DNA of 19,338 bases from Clostridiaceae bacterium (GCA_003510765.1 DOKV01000219.1:1-19338); one strand, 5' to 3'. Counted from the first letter of the stretch, positions 6,506-13,881 are shown. The notes: generated by a model from the letters alone, not told the origin. Made by a program: numbers and translations.

Positions 6506-7138
6506 TTACAATGAGGCTTTTATGGCCTCTAGATCATAGTGTCCAGAGGAGACCTCCCAAAGGTAGAGGGCAGCCAAAGTGCCTTGGGGGGAAAACAGCT
6601 GCTTATAATACTGAAACTGTTTTTTAGAAAGGGTGTCATGGCCATAGAGCATCATGAGCCCTCTTTTTATGGCCAAATCTCCATAACTTAAGACATCTTT
6701 TCTACCTAGGGTGAAGATGAGGACCATTTCTGCGGTCCAAGGGCCAATGCCTGGGAGTTTTGTGAGGGCTTCTATGACCTCTTCATCGGAGGCAAAAGGG
6801 AGGGTTTCCAGGTCCAAGGTACCTTGAAAAATCATGGTGGCGGTACCTTTGAGGTAAGAGGCTTTGGGGCCACTGAGGCCAAGCCCCCGAAGGGTGTCCA
6901 AAGGAGCCTCGGAGATGGATTTCGGGGTGATTTGGGGAAAGGCCTTTAGGCATCTTTGCCAAATGGTTTCTTGGGCTTTCATGCTGATTTGCTGCCCTAC
7001 AATGCTTTTGAGAAGACTTTGAAAAAGATCAGGCGTTAGGCTTCTAGGCGTTAAAGGAATGGTCTCCATAACTTTCTTCATCAAGGGATCTTTTTCCTTC
7101 AGCGCTTGGTGGTCTTCTTTGGTAAAGAGCTGTTCCAT
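6506..7138 (-). CDS. DNA-3-methyladenine glycosylase, AlkA/HhH-GPD family
   Basis: 210 residues; start ATG at 7138 with GAGGAGG 7 bases upstream on the minus strand. The helix-hairpin-helix element is LPGIGPWTAEM (128-138), followed by the GPD-type catalytic aspartate D154 in SYGDLAIKRG. Another family feature is the SIVGQQISMKAQ helix (45-56). The protein would excise alkylated bases such as 3-methyladenine, starting base excision repair. It is shorter than E. coli AlkA because it lacks the N-terminal beta domain, as is common in Firmicutes. A possible -10 (TATACT, minus strand, + coordinates 7173-7178) lies upstream but without a good -35. Confidence 0.88.
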   Translation of the reverse strand: MEQLFTKEDHQALKEKDPLMKKVMETIPLTPRSLTPDLFQSLLKSIVGQQISMKAQETIWQRCLKAFPQITPKSISEAPLDTLRGLGLSGPKASYLKGTATMIFQGTLDLETLPFASDEEVIEALTKLPGIGPWTAEMVLIFTLGRKDVLSYGDLAIKRGLMMLYGHDTLSKKQFQYYKQLFSPQGTLAALYLWEVSSGHYDLEAIKASL

Positions 7139-7195
7139 AGCGTGTCCTCCTCTTTTGGGGTGAATTTTCTTTAGTATACCGAGAAAGCTTCCTGT

Positions 7196-7224
7196 TTGCT
7201 AGGGAAAGTTCCAGTGTATATGAT
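7196..7224 (+). promoter_or_regulatory. Promoter of the CPBP protease - alkD pair
   Basis: TTGCTA (7196-7201), 17-bp spacer, TATGAT (7219-7224). It would start near 7231 and leave a ~115-base leader before the protease gene; I see no strong structure in that leader. Confidence 0.5.
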
Positions 7225-7344
7225 AGCACTGTAGAAAAAAGAGATAGTGTAAAAATAGAAAAACATAGTATTAAGAAGAAGGATTTCTTCAAAGGGCATA
7301 GAATAAAGAATATAGAGTATTACGTGTTTGTTCAAGGAGGCGTC

Positions 7345-8067
7345 ATGGGAGAGATTTTTGGTAGAGAGCGGCGAAGAAAAGAGGGGAGGACCATTTTGAT
7401 GATTCTTCTTTTGGGAAGTATCATCACCTTTTTTTTAGATGCGCAGTTTCAGTTTGGCTATGGGTTGCGTTCTGCCATAAAGGTGGTGCTGTTCATAGGG
7501 ATGCCTTGGATCATGTATTGGCAAGTAAAAAGTATGGATCTATTCTCCGTACTACGCAATGATTTGGGCAGGAGTGCCTTCCGAAAGTCCGTTGTACTGG
7601 GGTTGGGGGTCTATGTATTTTTACTGGTCCTGTATGTATTGATCAAAGACTTCTTGGATTTAGGGACCATAGAAGAGGCTCTTCAAACAGGCGCTATGGT
7701 CAATAGGGATAATTTTTTATTCATCGCCTTGTACATCCCTTTGGTGAATGCTTTTTTAGAAGAATTCTTTTTTCGAGGCTTTGGCTTCTTAAAGCTCCGT
7801 GCATCCCTGGGGAGAGGGCCAGCGTATCTTTGTAGTGCACTGCTCTTTTCTTTGTATCATGTGGGCATCATTGATGGATGGGCAAACCCTTTGATCACCC
7901 TATTAGCTCTATTGGGCCTTTTCATCAGCGGACTTTTCTTCAACTTCCTCAATGAGAAAAATGGCCATATTTACAACAGTTATATGGTCCATATGTTTGC
8001 CAATTTGGCCATCAATACCATTGGGCTCCAGATGTTTGGCTTCATTCATCTGCCCTTTTTAGGCTAA
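7345..8067 (+). CDS. CPBP family intramembrane metalloprotease
   Basis: 240 residues from ATG 7345 (AGGAGG at 7335-7340, a tight 4-base spacing; GTG 7324 in frame would add seven residues but has no such signal). Polytopic membrane protein with about six to seven hydrophobic segments. CPBP (CaaX protease/bacteriocin-processing, Abi) motifs: EExxxRG at E139-E140...R144, the LYHVG motif with H172, and a C-terminal HMFAN segment with H216 and N219. Members cleave peptides within or near the membrane; some give bacteriocin self-immunity, others process signal peptides. The substrate here is unknown. The alkD stop-start spacing (14 bases) indicates co-transcription with the next gene. Confidence 0.85.
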   Translation: MGEIFGRERRRKEGRTILMILLLGSIITFFLDAQFQFGYGLRSAIKVVLFIGMPWIMYWQVKSMDLFSVLRNDLGRSAFRKSVVLGLGVYVFLLVLYVLIKDFLDLGTIEEALQTGAMVNRDNFLFIALYIPLVNAFLEEFFFRGFGFLKLRASLGRGPAYLCSALLFSLYHVGIIDGWANPLITLLALLGLFISGLFFNFLNEKNGHIYNSYMVHMFANLAINTIGLQMFGFIHLPFLG

Positions 8068-8080
8068 AGGAGAGATGGAG

Positions 8081-8725
8081 ATGTCCATGGAAGATCTTCT
8101 CAGATCCATGAAGGCAGAAGCCCAGGAGGAGAATGCCTTTTATATGGAAAAGTATATGCGGCATCAGTTTTCCTTTTTGGGCATCAAAACCCCCGAAAGA
8201 AGAGCCCTCTTTCGGGGGTTTCTAAAAAGCTATAAAGGAGACCCTTTGAAAGATGCGGAAATTCTTTATGCGTATCCCCATCGGGAGTGTAAGTATATGG
8301 CCATAGACCTCTTGGTGAAGTATGAAAAGACCTTGACTCCAGAGGATCTAGAGCGGATTCTGTCTTTGGCCCTAAAGGAGCCCTGGTGGGATACCATCGA
8401 TGCTTTGGCATCAAAGGTGTTAGGTCCCATGGCCCAAAGATCTTCCTTTGTTAAAGAACACTTGGTGGAGCTCATTTCACAAGAGGACATTTGGCTAAAG
8501 CGCATCGCCATTTTGTTTCAGTTGTCTTATAAGAAAGATACTGATGAGGCGCTTTTGGCCTTTATGTTGTCCAAGGGGCTTCACACAGGAGAATTCTTTG
8601 TGGACAAAGCTTTAGGCTGGGCCCTAAGGGAATATAGCAAGACCAATAAGGTCTTTGTTCAAGAAGTGCTACATACCTATGACGTCTCTTCCTTAACCAG
8701 AAGAGAGGCCAGTAAATACCTGTAA
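8081..8725 (+). CDS. DNA alkylation repair protein, AlkD-like HEAT-repeat glycosylase
   Basis: Start chosen at ATG 8081, since AGGAG (8068-8072) is 8 bases before it; ATG 8075 is too close and ATG 8087 is possible. About 214 residues, all helical. Family signatures: the FLGIKTPERR element near the N-terminus, WWDTIDALASKVLG in the middle, KRIAILFQLSYK, and FFVDKALGWALREYSK near the end, which matches the AlkD fold that flips positively charged alkylated bases and removes N3- and N7-alkylpurines. The ribosome binding site overlaps the stop of the protease gene, implying coupled translation. A perfect 14-bp inverted repeat lies in codons ~36-47. Together with AlkA nearby this makes a small alkylation-repair cluster. 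Confidence 0.88.
   Translation: MSMEDLLRSMKAEAQEENAFYMEKYMRHQFSFLGIKTPERRALFRGFLKSYKGDPLKDAEILYAYPHRECKYMAIDLLVKYEKTLTPEDLERILSLALKEPWWDTIDALASKVLGPMAQRSSFVKEHLVELISQEDIWLKRIAILFQLSYKKDTDEALLAFMLSKGLHTGEFFVDKALGWALREYSKTNKVFVQEVLHTYDVSSLTRREASKYL
8187..8221. repeat. Perfect 14-bp inverted repeat inside alkD
   Basis: AAACCCCCGAAAGA (8187-8200), loop AGAGCCC, TCTTTCGGGGGTTT (8208-8221). The 3' arm ends in TTT, so the RNA resembles an intrinsic terminator about 110 bases into the gene. It encodes an ordinary-looking part of the protein (KTPERRALFRGF), so it does not break the frame. Confidence 0.7.
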
Positions 8726-8753
8726 AATTTGTGGAGAAGGACTTTTTTCATAG

Positions 8754-8759
8754 TATAAT
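8754..8759 (+). promoter_or_regulatory. -10 element before the orphan-msrB-two-component operon
   Basis: Perfect TATAAT, 28 bases after the alkD stop and ~33 before the next start. The best -35 (TTGTGG, 8729-8734) has a 19-bp spacer, so strength is uncertain. Confidence 0.45.
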
Positions 8760-8792
8760 AGACAAAAAGAACCAAGGTAAAGGAGGAAAACT

Positions 8793-9158
8793 ATGGCGGT
8801 GGTCAAAGAGCAGGATACTGTGGTGAAGATGCCTCTGAAGAAGGTCTATGACCTCATTGAGGCGGATTTTAGAAAGCGTACAGAGACCCTCATGGAAGAA
8901 CGAACCCTCACAGAGGAGGATGGATTTTTCAAGATCTTTTTCAAAAAATCCATGGTCTCCAATGGGGAGTATCTAGAGGTGAGGTTAAAGAAAGAAGGAG
9001 AGATGGAGACAAAACTCTCCATGGTGTCTAAAAGCAAGGTGGAGAAAACCGTTCATGACTGGGGAAAGAATCAAAAGAACATTCATTTGATTCTTCAAAT
9101 TATAGGAGTGATGAAACAAGATGAAAAGAAGGGCGTATATTACCCGGGACGAAAGTGA
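8793..9158 (+). CDS. Uncharacterised 121-residue protein
   Basis: ATG 8793 with AAAGGAGG (8779-8786) 6 bases upstream. Small, charged and soluble; no signal peptide or membrane helix. The predicted order is a helix ([16 protein letters not shown]), three or four beta strands (EERTLTEED to TKLSMVSKS), then a C-terminal helix ([16 protein letters not shown]). The [15 protein letters not shown] pattern faintly recalls DUF1499- or SRPBCC-like small domains, but I do not claim the assignment. It overlaps the msrB start by 38 bases, so the two are almost certainly co-transcribed and coupled, hinting at a role in oxidative or membrane stress. Confidence 0.7.
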   Translation: MAVVKEQDTVVKMPLKKVYDLIEADFRKRTETLMEERTLTEEDGFFKIFFKKSMVSNGEYLEVRLKKEGEMETKLSMVSKSKVEKTVHDWGKNQKNIHLILQIIGVMKQDEKKGVYYPGRK

Positions 9159-9582
9159 CATCTTAAAGGAACTGACAGATCTTCAGATTCATGTAACCAA
9201 AGAAAATGGTACGGAAATGCCCCATAGAAATCTCTATGATCAGCATTTTGAAGAGGGGATTTATGTGGATTTGTATACTGGAGAACCGCTGTTTTCCAGT
9301 CGTGATAAGTACGATGCGGGATGTGGGTGGCCTAGTTTTACAAAGCCCATTGAAAAGCGTACGGTGAAAGAAAAAGCGGATTTTGATTTTGGCATGCACC
9401 GCATTGAAGTGCGTGGTAAAACATCAGACGCCCATTTGGGACACGTATTCACCGATGGGCCCAAAGACCAAGGAGGACTTCGTTATTGTATCAATTCCGC
9501 CGCTATGCACTTTATTCCGAAGGCGCAGATGGAAGAAGAAGGCTATGAAGACTACTTGTATCTTTTTGAGGAAGAAACCTAA
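9121..9582 (+). CDS. msrB: Peptide-methionine (R)-S-oxide reductase MsrB
   Basis: 153 residues. Reduces R-epimers of methionine sulfoxide in proteins using a catalytic cysteine, C123 in [11 protein letters not shown]; the GCGWPSF motif supplies C68, the likely resolving residue. [36 protein letters not shown] and the final aromatic-acidic tail are all MsrB signatures. The two CxxC pairs that bind zinc in many MsrBs are absent, so this is a zinc-free type. No MsrA domain is fused and none is found nearby. ATG 9121 lies inside the preceding gene, with AGGAG (9104-9108) 12 bases upstream; internal starts lack better signals. Confidence 0.93.
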   Translation: MKRRAYITRDESDILKELTDLQIHVTKENGTEMPHRNLYDQHFEEGIYVDLYTGEPLFSSRDKYDAGCGWPSFTKPIEKRTVKEKADFDFGMHRIEVRGKTSDAHLGHVFTDGPKDQGGLRYCINSAAMHFIPKAQMEEEGYEDYLYLFEEET

Positions 9583-9612
9583 GAGAGATTCTGTGGCAAA
9601 GAGAGGGAATGT

Positions 9613-10284
9613 ATGAAAAATATACTCATCGTAGAGGATGAAAGACGACTGGCCAGGTTCATGGAACTGGAGCTGACCCACGAAGGATACAATGTGGATA
9701 TTGTATCCGACGGTCAAAGTGCTCTCATGAACCTCATGAATAAAACATACGATGTGATGCTCCTGGACCTGATGATTCCCATTGTGGATGGAGTGGAGGT
9801 CACAAGGCGGGCAAGAACCTTTACGGATCTACCCATCATCATGATCACCGCTAGAGATGGCGTGGCAGATAAGGTCAAGGGCCTGGATATGGGGGCAGAC
9901 GATTATTTGACCAAGCCCTTTGAGATGGAGGAGCTCTTGGCGAGGCTTCGGGTGCTGTTTCGCAAGAAAGCCCCCAAAGAAGAGGCCAAGAATCTCTTGA
10001 CCTTTCAGGGGCTTTCTCTCAATCGAGAAAACTACGAAGTGTACCGAGATGGAGAAAAGAAAGAGCTGACCAAAAAAGAATTTGATCTCCTGGGCTATTT
10101 ATTGGAGAACCAAGGGATTGTGTTGACTCGAGAGAAAATCTTGAACAATGTATGGGGCTTTGACTTTGAAGGTGAAACCAATGTGGTGGATGTGTATATC
10201 CGTTTTCTTAGAAGCAAACTGGACGATGGTTATGAGGAGAAACTCATCCACACAGTTCGGGGCGCAGGCTACATCATTCGGTAG
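9613..10284 (+). CDS. OmpR-family response regulator
   Basis: 223 residues; ATG 9613 with GAGAGG nearby (9600-9606). Receiver domain 1-~118: acidic pocket E8/D9, phosphoacceptor D52 in LLDLMIP, T79 and K101 (LTKPFE). C-terminal winged-helix domain ~125-223 with the ELTKKEFDLLGYLLEN and VVDVYIRFLRSKLD helices and the final HTVRGAGYIIR hairpin. It binds promoter DNA when phosphorylated by the kinase encoded next. It sits 30 bases behind msrB, so it is probably read from the same transcript, which ties the pathway to envelope or redox stress. Family resemblance is closest to ArlR-like regulators, but this is not certain. Confidence 0.92.
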   Translation: MKNILIVEDERRLARFMELELTHEGYNVDIVSDGQSALMNLMNKTYDVMLLDLMIPIVDGVEVTRRARTFTDLPIIMITARDGVADKVKGLDMGADDYLTKPFEMEELLARLRVLFRKKAPKEEAKNLLTFQGLSLNRENYEVYRDGEKKELTKKEFDLLGYLLENQGIVLTREKILNNVWGFDFEGETNVVDVYIRFLRSKLDDGYEEKLIHTVRGAGYIIR

Positions 10285-11663
10285 TGCTCATGAAAGGGTT
10301 AAAACTGTCCACAAAAATGACGTGGAACTATGCGCTGATTTTCACCAGTGTCCTCCTGTTCATCAATCTGGCGGTGTTTTTCAGCACCCAGCTCTACAAC
10401 CGCCTTACAGCGGTGCAGGAGGTGGAAAATCTTCTAGGGCGTTTAGAGGAGGGCATCCTCCGTGGGGAAGCCTATACAGAGGAGGATCTTCTTAAAGAAG
10501 GGATCCTCTTTCCTTATTATGCAGAAATCCATGAAGGGGAGGAGATTCTTCGATCCTTACCTCACTTGAGACTGATCATGGAGGAGGGGGAAGTGCGTCT
10601 CCAAAAGGACTTAGCAAAGGGCGTGGAGAGTTCTTCCAACCTGATTTTAAGGACTGTTCGGGCACCGGGCAAAGAAGGCCTTGTGACCCTCTATGTCCTC
10701 AAGGATTTGTCGGTGTTTTCTTTTATGAATGCTGTGACCTTGGTGACGCTATTGCTGGCCTCCATCTTTGGCATTTTTGTCAGTTATGTGGTGGGCTATT
10801 ACATGTCCAAGGAGAGTTTTCGCCCCATTTTGGCCATGACCAAATCCGCGGCAGCCATAGGGCCTGGAAATCTGCATGATCGCATTGACGTACCAGAGGT
10901 GCAAGATGAGCTTAGAGAGCTTTCCATAACCTTCAACAGTCTCTTGGAGCGCATGGATGATGCCTATGAAAAGCAAGCCAAATTTGTGTCCGATGCCAGC
11001 CATGAGCTGAGAACGCCTCTAACCGTGATCAAAGGCTATAATGATCTACTCATGCGCTGGGGAAAAAAAGACCCAGAGGTATTGGAGGAGGCCATCACGG
11101 CCATTCGCCAGGAAACAGATCACATGAGCGTCTTGGTAGAAAATCTTCTTTTCATAGCCAAAGGAGAAACTTTGAAAGTCACCCTTCAAGTAGCACCTTT
11201 TTCCATGAAGGATTTACTAGAAGAAACAGCCAAAGACTTTTCCTTAAGTGTCCCAGATCGAAAATTTTTGGTGGAGGCAGAAGCCTTTAAGGTGCTGCAA
11301 GACCGTAGACTCTTAAAACAGCTGCTTCGCATCTTCATTGACAACAGTGTGAAGTTCACAAAAGATGGGGGTATCATCAAGCTGATGGCGAAGAAAACGC
11401 AAGAAGGTTATGTTTTGTCCGTCTGTGATGATGGCGAGGGGATCCAAAAAGAAGACCTGGAGCATATTTTTCAACGTTTTTACGTGGGGGATAAGGCTAG
11501 GACCAAAGATAAGGCAGGTTCAGGGCTAGGACTATCCATTGCCAAATGGATCGTGGAGACCCATGAAGGCATGGTAGAAGCCTTGAGTGCCCCTAAGGAA
11601 GGGACCATCATGCGGGCAACCTTTCCTTTAAAAGCTCTGGTGAATGAAGAAGGTCAAGAATAA
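10284..11663 (+). CDS. Sensor histidine kinase, HAMP type
   Basis: 459 residues from GTG 10284, which overlaps the regulator's TAG by one base; ATG 10290 is two codons in. Neither has a good Shine-Dalgarno, so translation is probably coupled to the regulator. Layout: TM1 ~15-36, extracytoplasmic domain ~37-146, TM2 ~147-172, HAMP ~173-230, dimerisation/phosphoacceptor helix with H240 in FVSDASHELRTPLTVIKGY, then the ATPase with N354 (IFIDNSVKFT), DDGEGI (382-387), F-box FQRFYVGD and GSGLGL (412-417). All catalytic residues are present. The extracytoplasmic domain has no recognisable ligand motif and no cysteine. Confidence 0.92.
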   Translation: MLMKGLKLSTKMTWNYALIFTSVLLFINLAVFFSTQLYNRLTAVQEVENLLGRLEEGILRGEAYTEEDLLKEGILFPYYAEIHEGEEILRSLPHLRLIMEEGEVRLQKDLAKGVESSSNLILRTVRAPGKEGLVTLYVLKDLSVFSFMNAVTLVTLLLASIFGIFVSYVVGYYMSKESFRPILAMTKSAAAIGPGNLHDRIDVPEVQDELRELSITFNSLLERMDDAYEKQAKFVSDASHELRTPLTVIKGYNDLLMRWGKKDPEVLEEAITAIRQETDHMSVLVENLLFIAKGETLKVTLQVAPFSMKDLLEETAKDFSLSVPDRKFLVEAEAFKVLQDRRLLKQLLRIFIDNSVKFTKDGGIIKLMAKKTQEGYVLSVCDDGEGIQKEDLEHIFQRFYVGDKARTKDKAGSGLGLSIAKWIVETHEGMVEALSAPKEGTIMRATFPLKALVNEEGQE

Positions 11664-11684
11664 GAGAACCATCTATAATCATCA

Positions 11685-11730
11685 AAAGTCCCTGAACCTC
11701 TTTTTGATAGAGGCTCAGGGACTTTGAGTT
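11685..11730. terminator. Bidirectional terminator between convergent genes
   Basis: AAAGTCCCTGA (11685-11695) pairs with TCAGGGACTTT (11715-11725); after one mismatch CCTCT pairs with AGAGG around a 7-nt loop. T-rich sequence follows on the plus side (GAGTTTT) and, read from the minus side, TTTTGATGATT. Serves the kinase gene and the minus-strand membrane protein gene. Confidence 0.85.
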
Positions 11731-11750
11731 TTCGGTAAACAAAATACCCC

Positions 11751-12251
11751 TTAAGACTTTTTCACGGGGACTTTTCGTAGGTTCTTCTCCGTTTTTCTCT
11801 GGGTACGCTTTAAGCTGATGTAGTAGATGCCTTTTCGATACCCTGCATACAGCAGATGCCAGGAGGCTTGCAATATAAATCCCAGGATCATGGCATAGAG
11901 AATATGCTTATAAAAAGTAGGATAGGGATTCTCTGGGAGATCATAAATGTAGATGTCCCACAAGGAGAGGAAGAGAAGTACTTGGGCCAGTAAGATCCCA
12001 AGGGTCATGACCCGTGCCAAAATGGCCAGTCTCATGAAGAAAAATAGTAGAATTAAGAGGCCCAGGGCCACATAAAGGTAAAGGTAGGGCCCAAAAAGTT
12101 TGGGTAGTGTGGTAATTTCCAGCACTTCAAAGGGGTCCCAGTTATAGATATAGACTTCTCCAACGGTGTGTGCTGCCAGGAGCATTACCATGGGGAGCAG
12201 TCTTATGAGGAAAGCCTGGATAAACCAGACGGTTTTTAATAGATACTTCAT
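11751..12251 (-). CDS. Hypothetical four-helix membrane protein
   Basis: 166 residues; start at 12251 with GGAGGAAA upstream on the minus strand. Four hydrophobic segments at ~8-30, 54-76, 81-100 and 115-136, then a strongly basic cytoplasmic tail (KRTQRKTEKNLRKVPVKK). Aromatic-rich loops (VYIYNWDPFEVLE, DIYIYDLPENPYPTFY) suggest an outer face. I do not recognise the family. It is a single-gene unit between a minus-strand promoter candidate (12364-12392) and the shared terminator. Confidence 0.7.
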   Translation of the reverse strand: MKYLLKTVWFIQAFLIRLLPMVMLLAAHTVGEVYIYNWDPFEVLEITTLPKLFGPYLYLYVALGLLILLFFFMRLAILARVMTLGILLAQVLLFLSLWDIYIYDLPENPYPTFYKHILYAMILGFILQASWHLLYAGYRKGIYYISLKRTQRKTEKNLRKVPVKKS

Positions 12252-12304
12252 GGGGTTTCCTCCAAAATCATCGCCGTAATCAGTTCTTCATCATCCGTCT
12301 TCTA

Positions 12305-12329
12305 AAAGGAACCCTACATCCAAGGTTCC
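12305..12329 (-). terminator. Hairpin with U-tail in the leader of the minus-strand membrane gene
   Basis: Read on the minus strand, GGAACC (12329-12324) pairs with GGTTCC (12313-12308) around a 10-nt loop and is followed by TTTT. It lies between the candidate promoter and the start codon at 12251, so it could act as an attenuator. No competing pairing is obvious. Confidence 0.4.
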
Positions 12330-12363
12330 CAGGGTGTTGTTTCAAATGTATGGATACTAGAAA

Positions 12364-12392
12364 ATTATAGACCAATCTTCTTAGTTTTTCCA
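12364..12392 (-). promoter_or_regulatory. Candidate minus-strand promoter
   Basis: Minus-strand TATAAT (12364-12369) with TGGAAA (12387-12392) as a 4/6 -35 at 17 bp. It would transcribe the leader hairpin at 12308-12329 and the membrane protein gene. The rest of the gene-free interval 12252-12651 shows only this, the hairpin and the opposite promoter at 12541. Confidence 0.4.
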
Positions 12393-12540
12393 TGGGTAAT
12401 GCTGAATTTCTTCTTAAAGTGTGGATGAAAGAAGACTTTTTATGGGAATCATGCCCGAAGTTGCGTTCATTCAAGGGATGATAAAAAAACAATGGGGAAT
12501 AATGCAAAAGACAAAGGGTAAAGAATCTATGGCCATGCCT

Positions 12541-12568
12541 TTGGTCTGCTGAAGAACTGTGGTAAAAT
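12541..12568 (+). promoter_or_regulatory. Promoter of the rhomboid-like gene
   Basis: TTGGTC (12541-12546), 16-bp spacer, TAAAAT (12563-12568) with an extended -10 (TGG). A second weak -10 (TATACT, 12604-12609) lies in the 10-bp palindrome TAGTATACTA and may instead be a protein-binding site. Confidence 0.45.
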
Positions 12569-12651
12569 AGAGAAGCATTAAGGGGATTTTAAATATCCTT
12601 TAGTATACTAGAGTGCGAACAAATCTTGGCTTGAAAGAAGGTAGTAGATCG

Positions 12652-13476
12652 ATGAAATTTTTACAAAAACTAGATAAACTGGTGGCGCGCATCGCCATCA
12701 AAGATTTGATGAAATACATTATGCTGGGCTCATTTTTGGTCTTTATGGTGGATTTAGGCTCCAATAGGATGCTCAGTAGTTTGCTGGCCTTTAGCCGGCC
12801 TCACATTATGGCTGGTCAAGTATGGCGGGTGGTGACCTTTGTCTTTGTCCCAGGGTCCACCAGTTTCTTTATGATCATCAGCTTTTTCTTTTATTTCTAC
12901 ATTGGACGGGTGTTGGAGATGGCTTGGGGTACCACCCGGTTTAACACCTATTACCTCTTGGGGTATCTCATGACGGTTTTGGTAGGTTTTTATACGGGCT
13001 TCACCACCACCTATTATCTAAACATGACCCTGTTTTTAGCCTATGCAGCCACCTTCCCTGAAAGCCAAGTGAATCTGTATTTCGTCTTGCCGGTGAAGGT
13101 AAAGTACTTAGGATTCCTTTATGGCATTTTGGTAGTCATGGAGTTCATTGGCACTGGTTTCTCTGGTAGAGTGGGCATTTTGGCATCCCTTCTTAACTTT
13201 TTGGTGTTCTTTGGCCCAGGGTTCATGAAGGATCAAAAAAGGCGATCGAAGACCCAGAAGATGCGTAGAAACATTGAGACGGCAAAGTTTTCCACAAGAA
13301 CGGCCTCCATCCATAAGTGCACCGTTTGTGGCATCACCGAAAAAGACGATCCCAACATGGAATTTCGGTACTGCTCTAAATGCGAGGGGAATTACGAGTA
13401 CTGTGAAAAGCATTTGGTAAACCATGAGCATAAAACCAAAGTCATTCACATGGAGGATCGCAGAAAAATGCAGTAA
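12652..13476 (+). CDS. Inactive rhomboid-like membrane protein with C-terminal Zn-ligand tail
   Basis: 274 residues from ATG 12652 (GAAAGAAGG, 12633-12641); GTG 12613 in frame has no signal. About six membrane segments in 1-~195 with the rhomboid/Der1-like pattern QVWRVVTFVFVP, then WGTTRFNTYYLLG and LNMTLFLAYAATFPE, and the conserved VLPVKVKYLG. The serine protease motif GxSG is missing where it should be (NMTLFLAY) and no catalytic His is visible, so it is probably a pseudoprotease, perhaps a chaperone or adaptor for membrane proteins. After a basic linker (KDQKRRSKTQKMRRN) comes a cytoplasmic tail with C223, C226, C241, C244, C251, H254, H258 and H260, enough ligands for one or two zinc ions. 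Confidence 0.75.
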   Translation: MKFLQKLDKLVARIAIKDLMKYIMLGSFLVFMVDLGSNRMLSSLLAFSRPHIMAGQVWRVVTFVFVPGSTSFFMIISFFFYFYIGRVLEMAWGTTRFNTYYLLGYLMTVLVGFYTGFTTTYYLNMTLFLAYAATFPESQVNLYFVLPVKVKYLGFLYGILVVMEFIGTGFSGRVGILASLLNFLVFFGPGFMKDQKRRSKTQKMRRNIETAKFSTRTASIHKCTVCGITEKDDPNMEFRYCSKCEGNYEYCEKHLVNHEHKTKVIHMEDRRKMQ

Positions 13477-13578
13477 CCCTGAATATAAGTGATGTCACTG
13501 GCTAGTGGAAGTGTCATCATGAGTTGTGGGCAAGGGTTAAATCCTTGTGATATTCCTGTGATTTTTCCAGGAAAAATA

Positions 13579-13607
13579 TTGATTTTGCTCAAGGATTTTA
13601 CTATACT
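13579..13607 (+). promoter_or_regulatory. Promoter of a candidate ncRNA
   Basis: TTGATT (13579-13584), 17-bp spacer, TATACT (13602-13607); start near 13614. No ORF with a ribosome binding site follows before the terminator at 13744-13778. Confidence 0.55.
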
Positions 13608-13613
13608 AATTTC

Positions 13614-13778
13614 GTGGTGCTTCGGGCACCATGGAGATGAAGAGGCATGGATGCTTTCGTCATTGGCAGAATCCATGGCCAAAGTAGTCTCTCATCATGT
13701 GCCTAGCCCTTGTGGCTGGGCACATCATACTTTAGAAATCTTTCAGCGCTTTTCTTTTACAAGGAAGAGCGCTGTTTT
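13614..13778 (+). ncRNA. Candidate structured small RNA, ~165 nt
   Basis: Promoter to terminator with four foldable units. (1) 13611-13635: TGGTGC-TTCGG-GCACCA, extended by wobble pairs. (2) GATGAAGAG region (from 13637) with CTCTCATC (ending 13696), one bulge, enclosing GGCATGGAT ... ATCCATGGCC. (3) ATGTGCCTAGCC (13697-13708) with GGCTGGGCACAT (13714-13725), loop CTTGT. (4) the terminator. No convincing start codon with Shine-Dalgarno. It does not match motifs I know for 6S, SRP RNA, tmRNA or T-box leaders. It may instead be a leader for the VIT-VWA gene if some transcripts read through. The rest of the interval 13477-13914 holds only weak hairpins near 13520-13572 and the promoter at 13876. 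Confidence 0.5.
13744..13778 (+). terminator. Terminator of the candidate ncRNA
   Basis: CAGCGCT (13744-13750) with AGCGCTG (13768-13774), continued inward to 14 pairs in total (two wobbles), loop TAC, then TTTT. Confidence 0.7.
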
Positions 13779-13852
13779 CATGGGCAGATTCTTTGGAGAG
13801 GCGCATTTTTCTCTTTTTGCCTTCCATGATAGAAGAAAGTAAAGTTTCCCCT

Positions 13853-13881
13853 TTTAAGTCCATGGCTCTATGGCTTATAAT
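13853..13881 (+). promoter_or_regulatory. Promoter candidate for the VIT-VWA gene
   Basis: Perfect -10 TATAAT (13876-13881) 33 bases before the start codon; the -35 (TTTAAG) is poor. The preceding hexamer ATGGCT is repeated at 13862 and 13870, which might be an activator site. Confidence 0.4.

Noticed and set aside
12280..12507. 75-codon minus-strand ORF upstream of the membrane protein gene
   Set aside because: No RBS, and it spans the candidate minus-strand promoter and hairpin.
13614..13778. 6S RNA as identity for the 165-nt candidate
   Set aside because: The ends do not pair with each other and there is no long rod with a central bubble.
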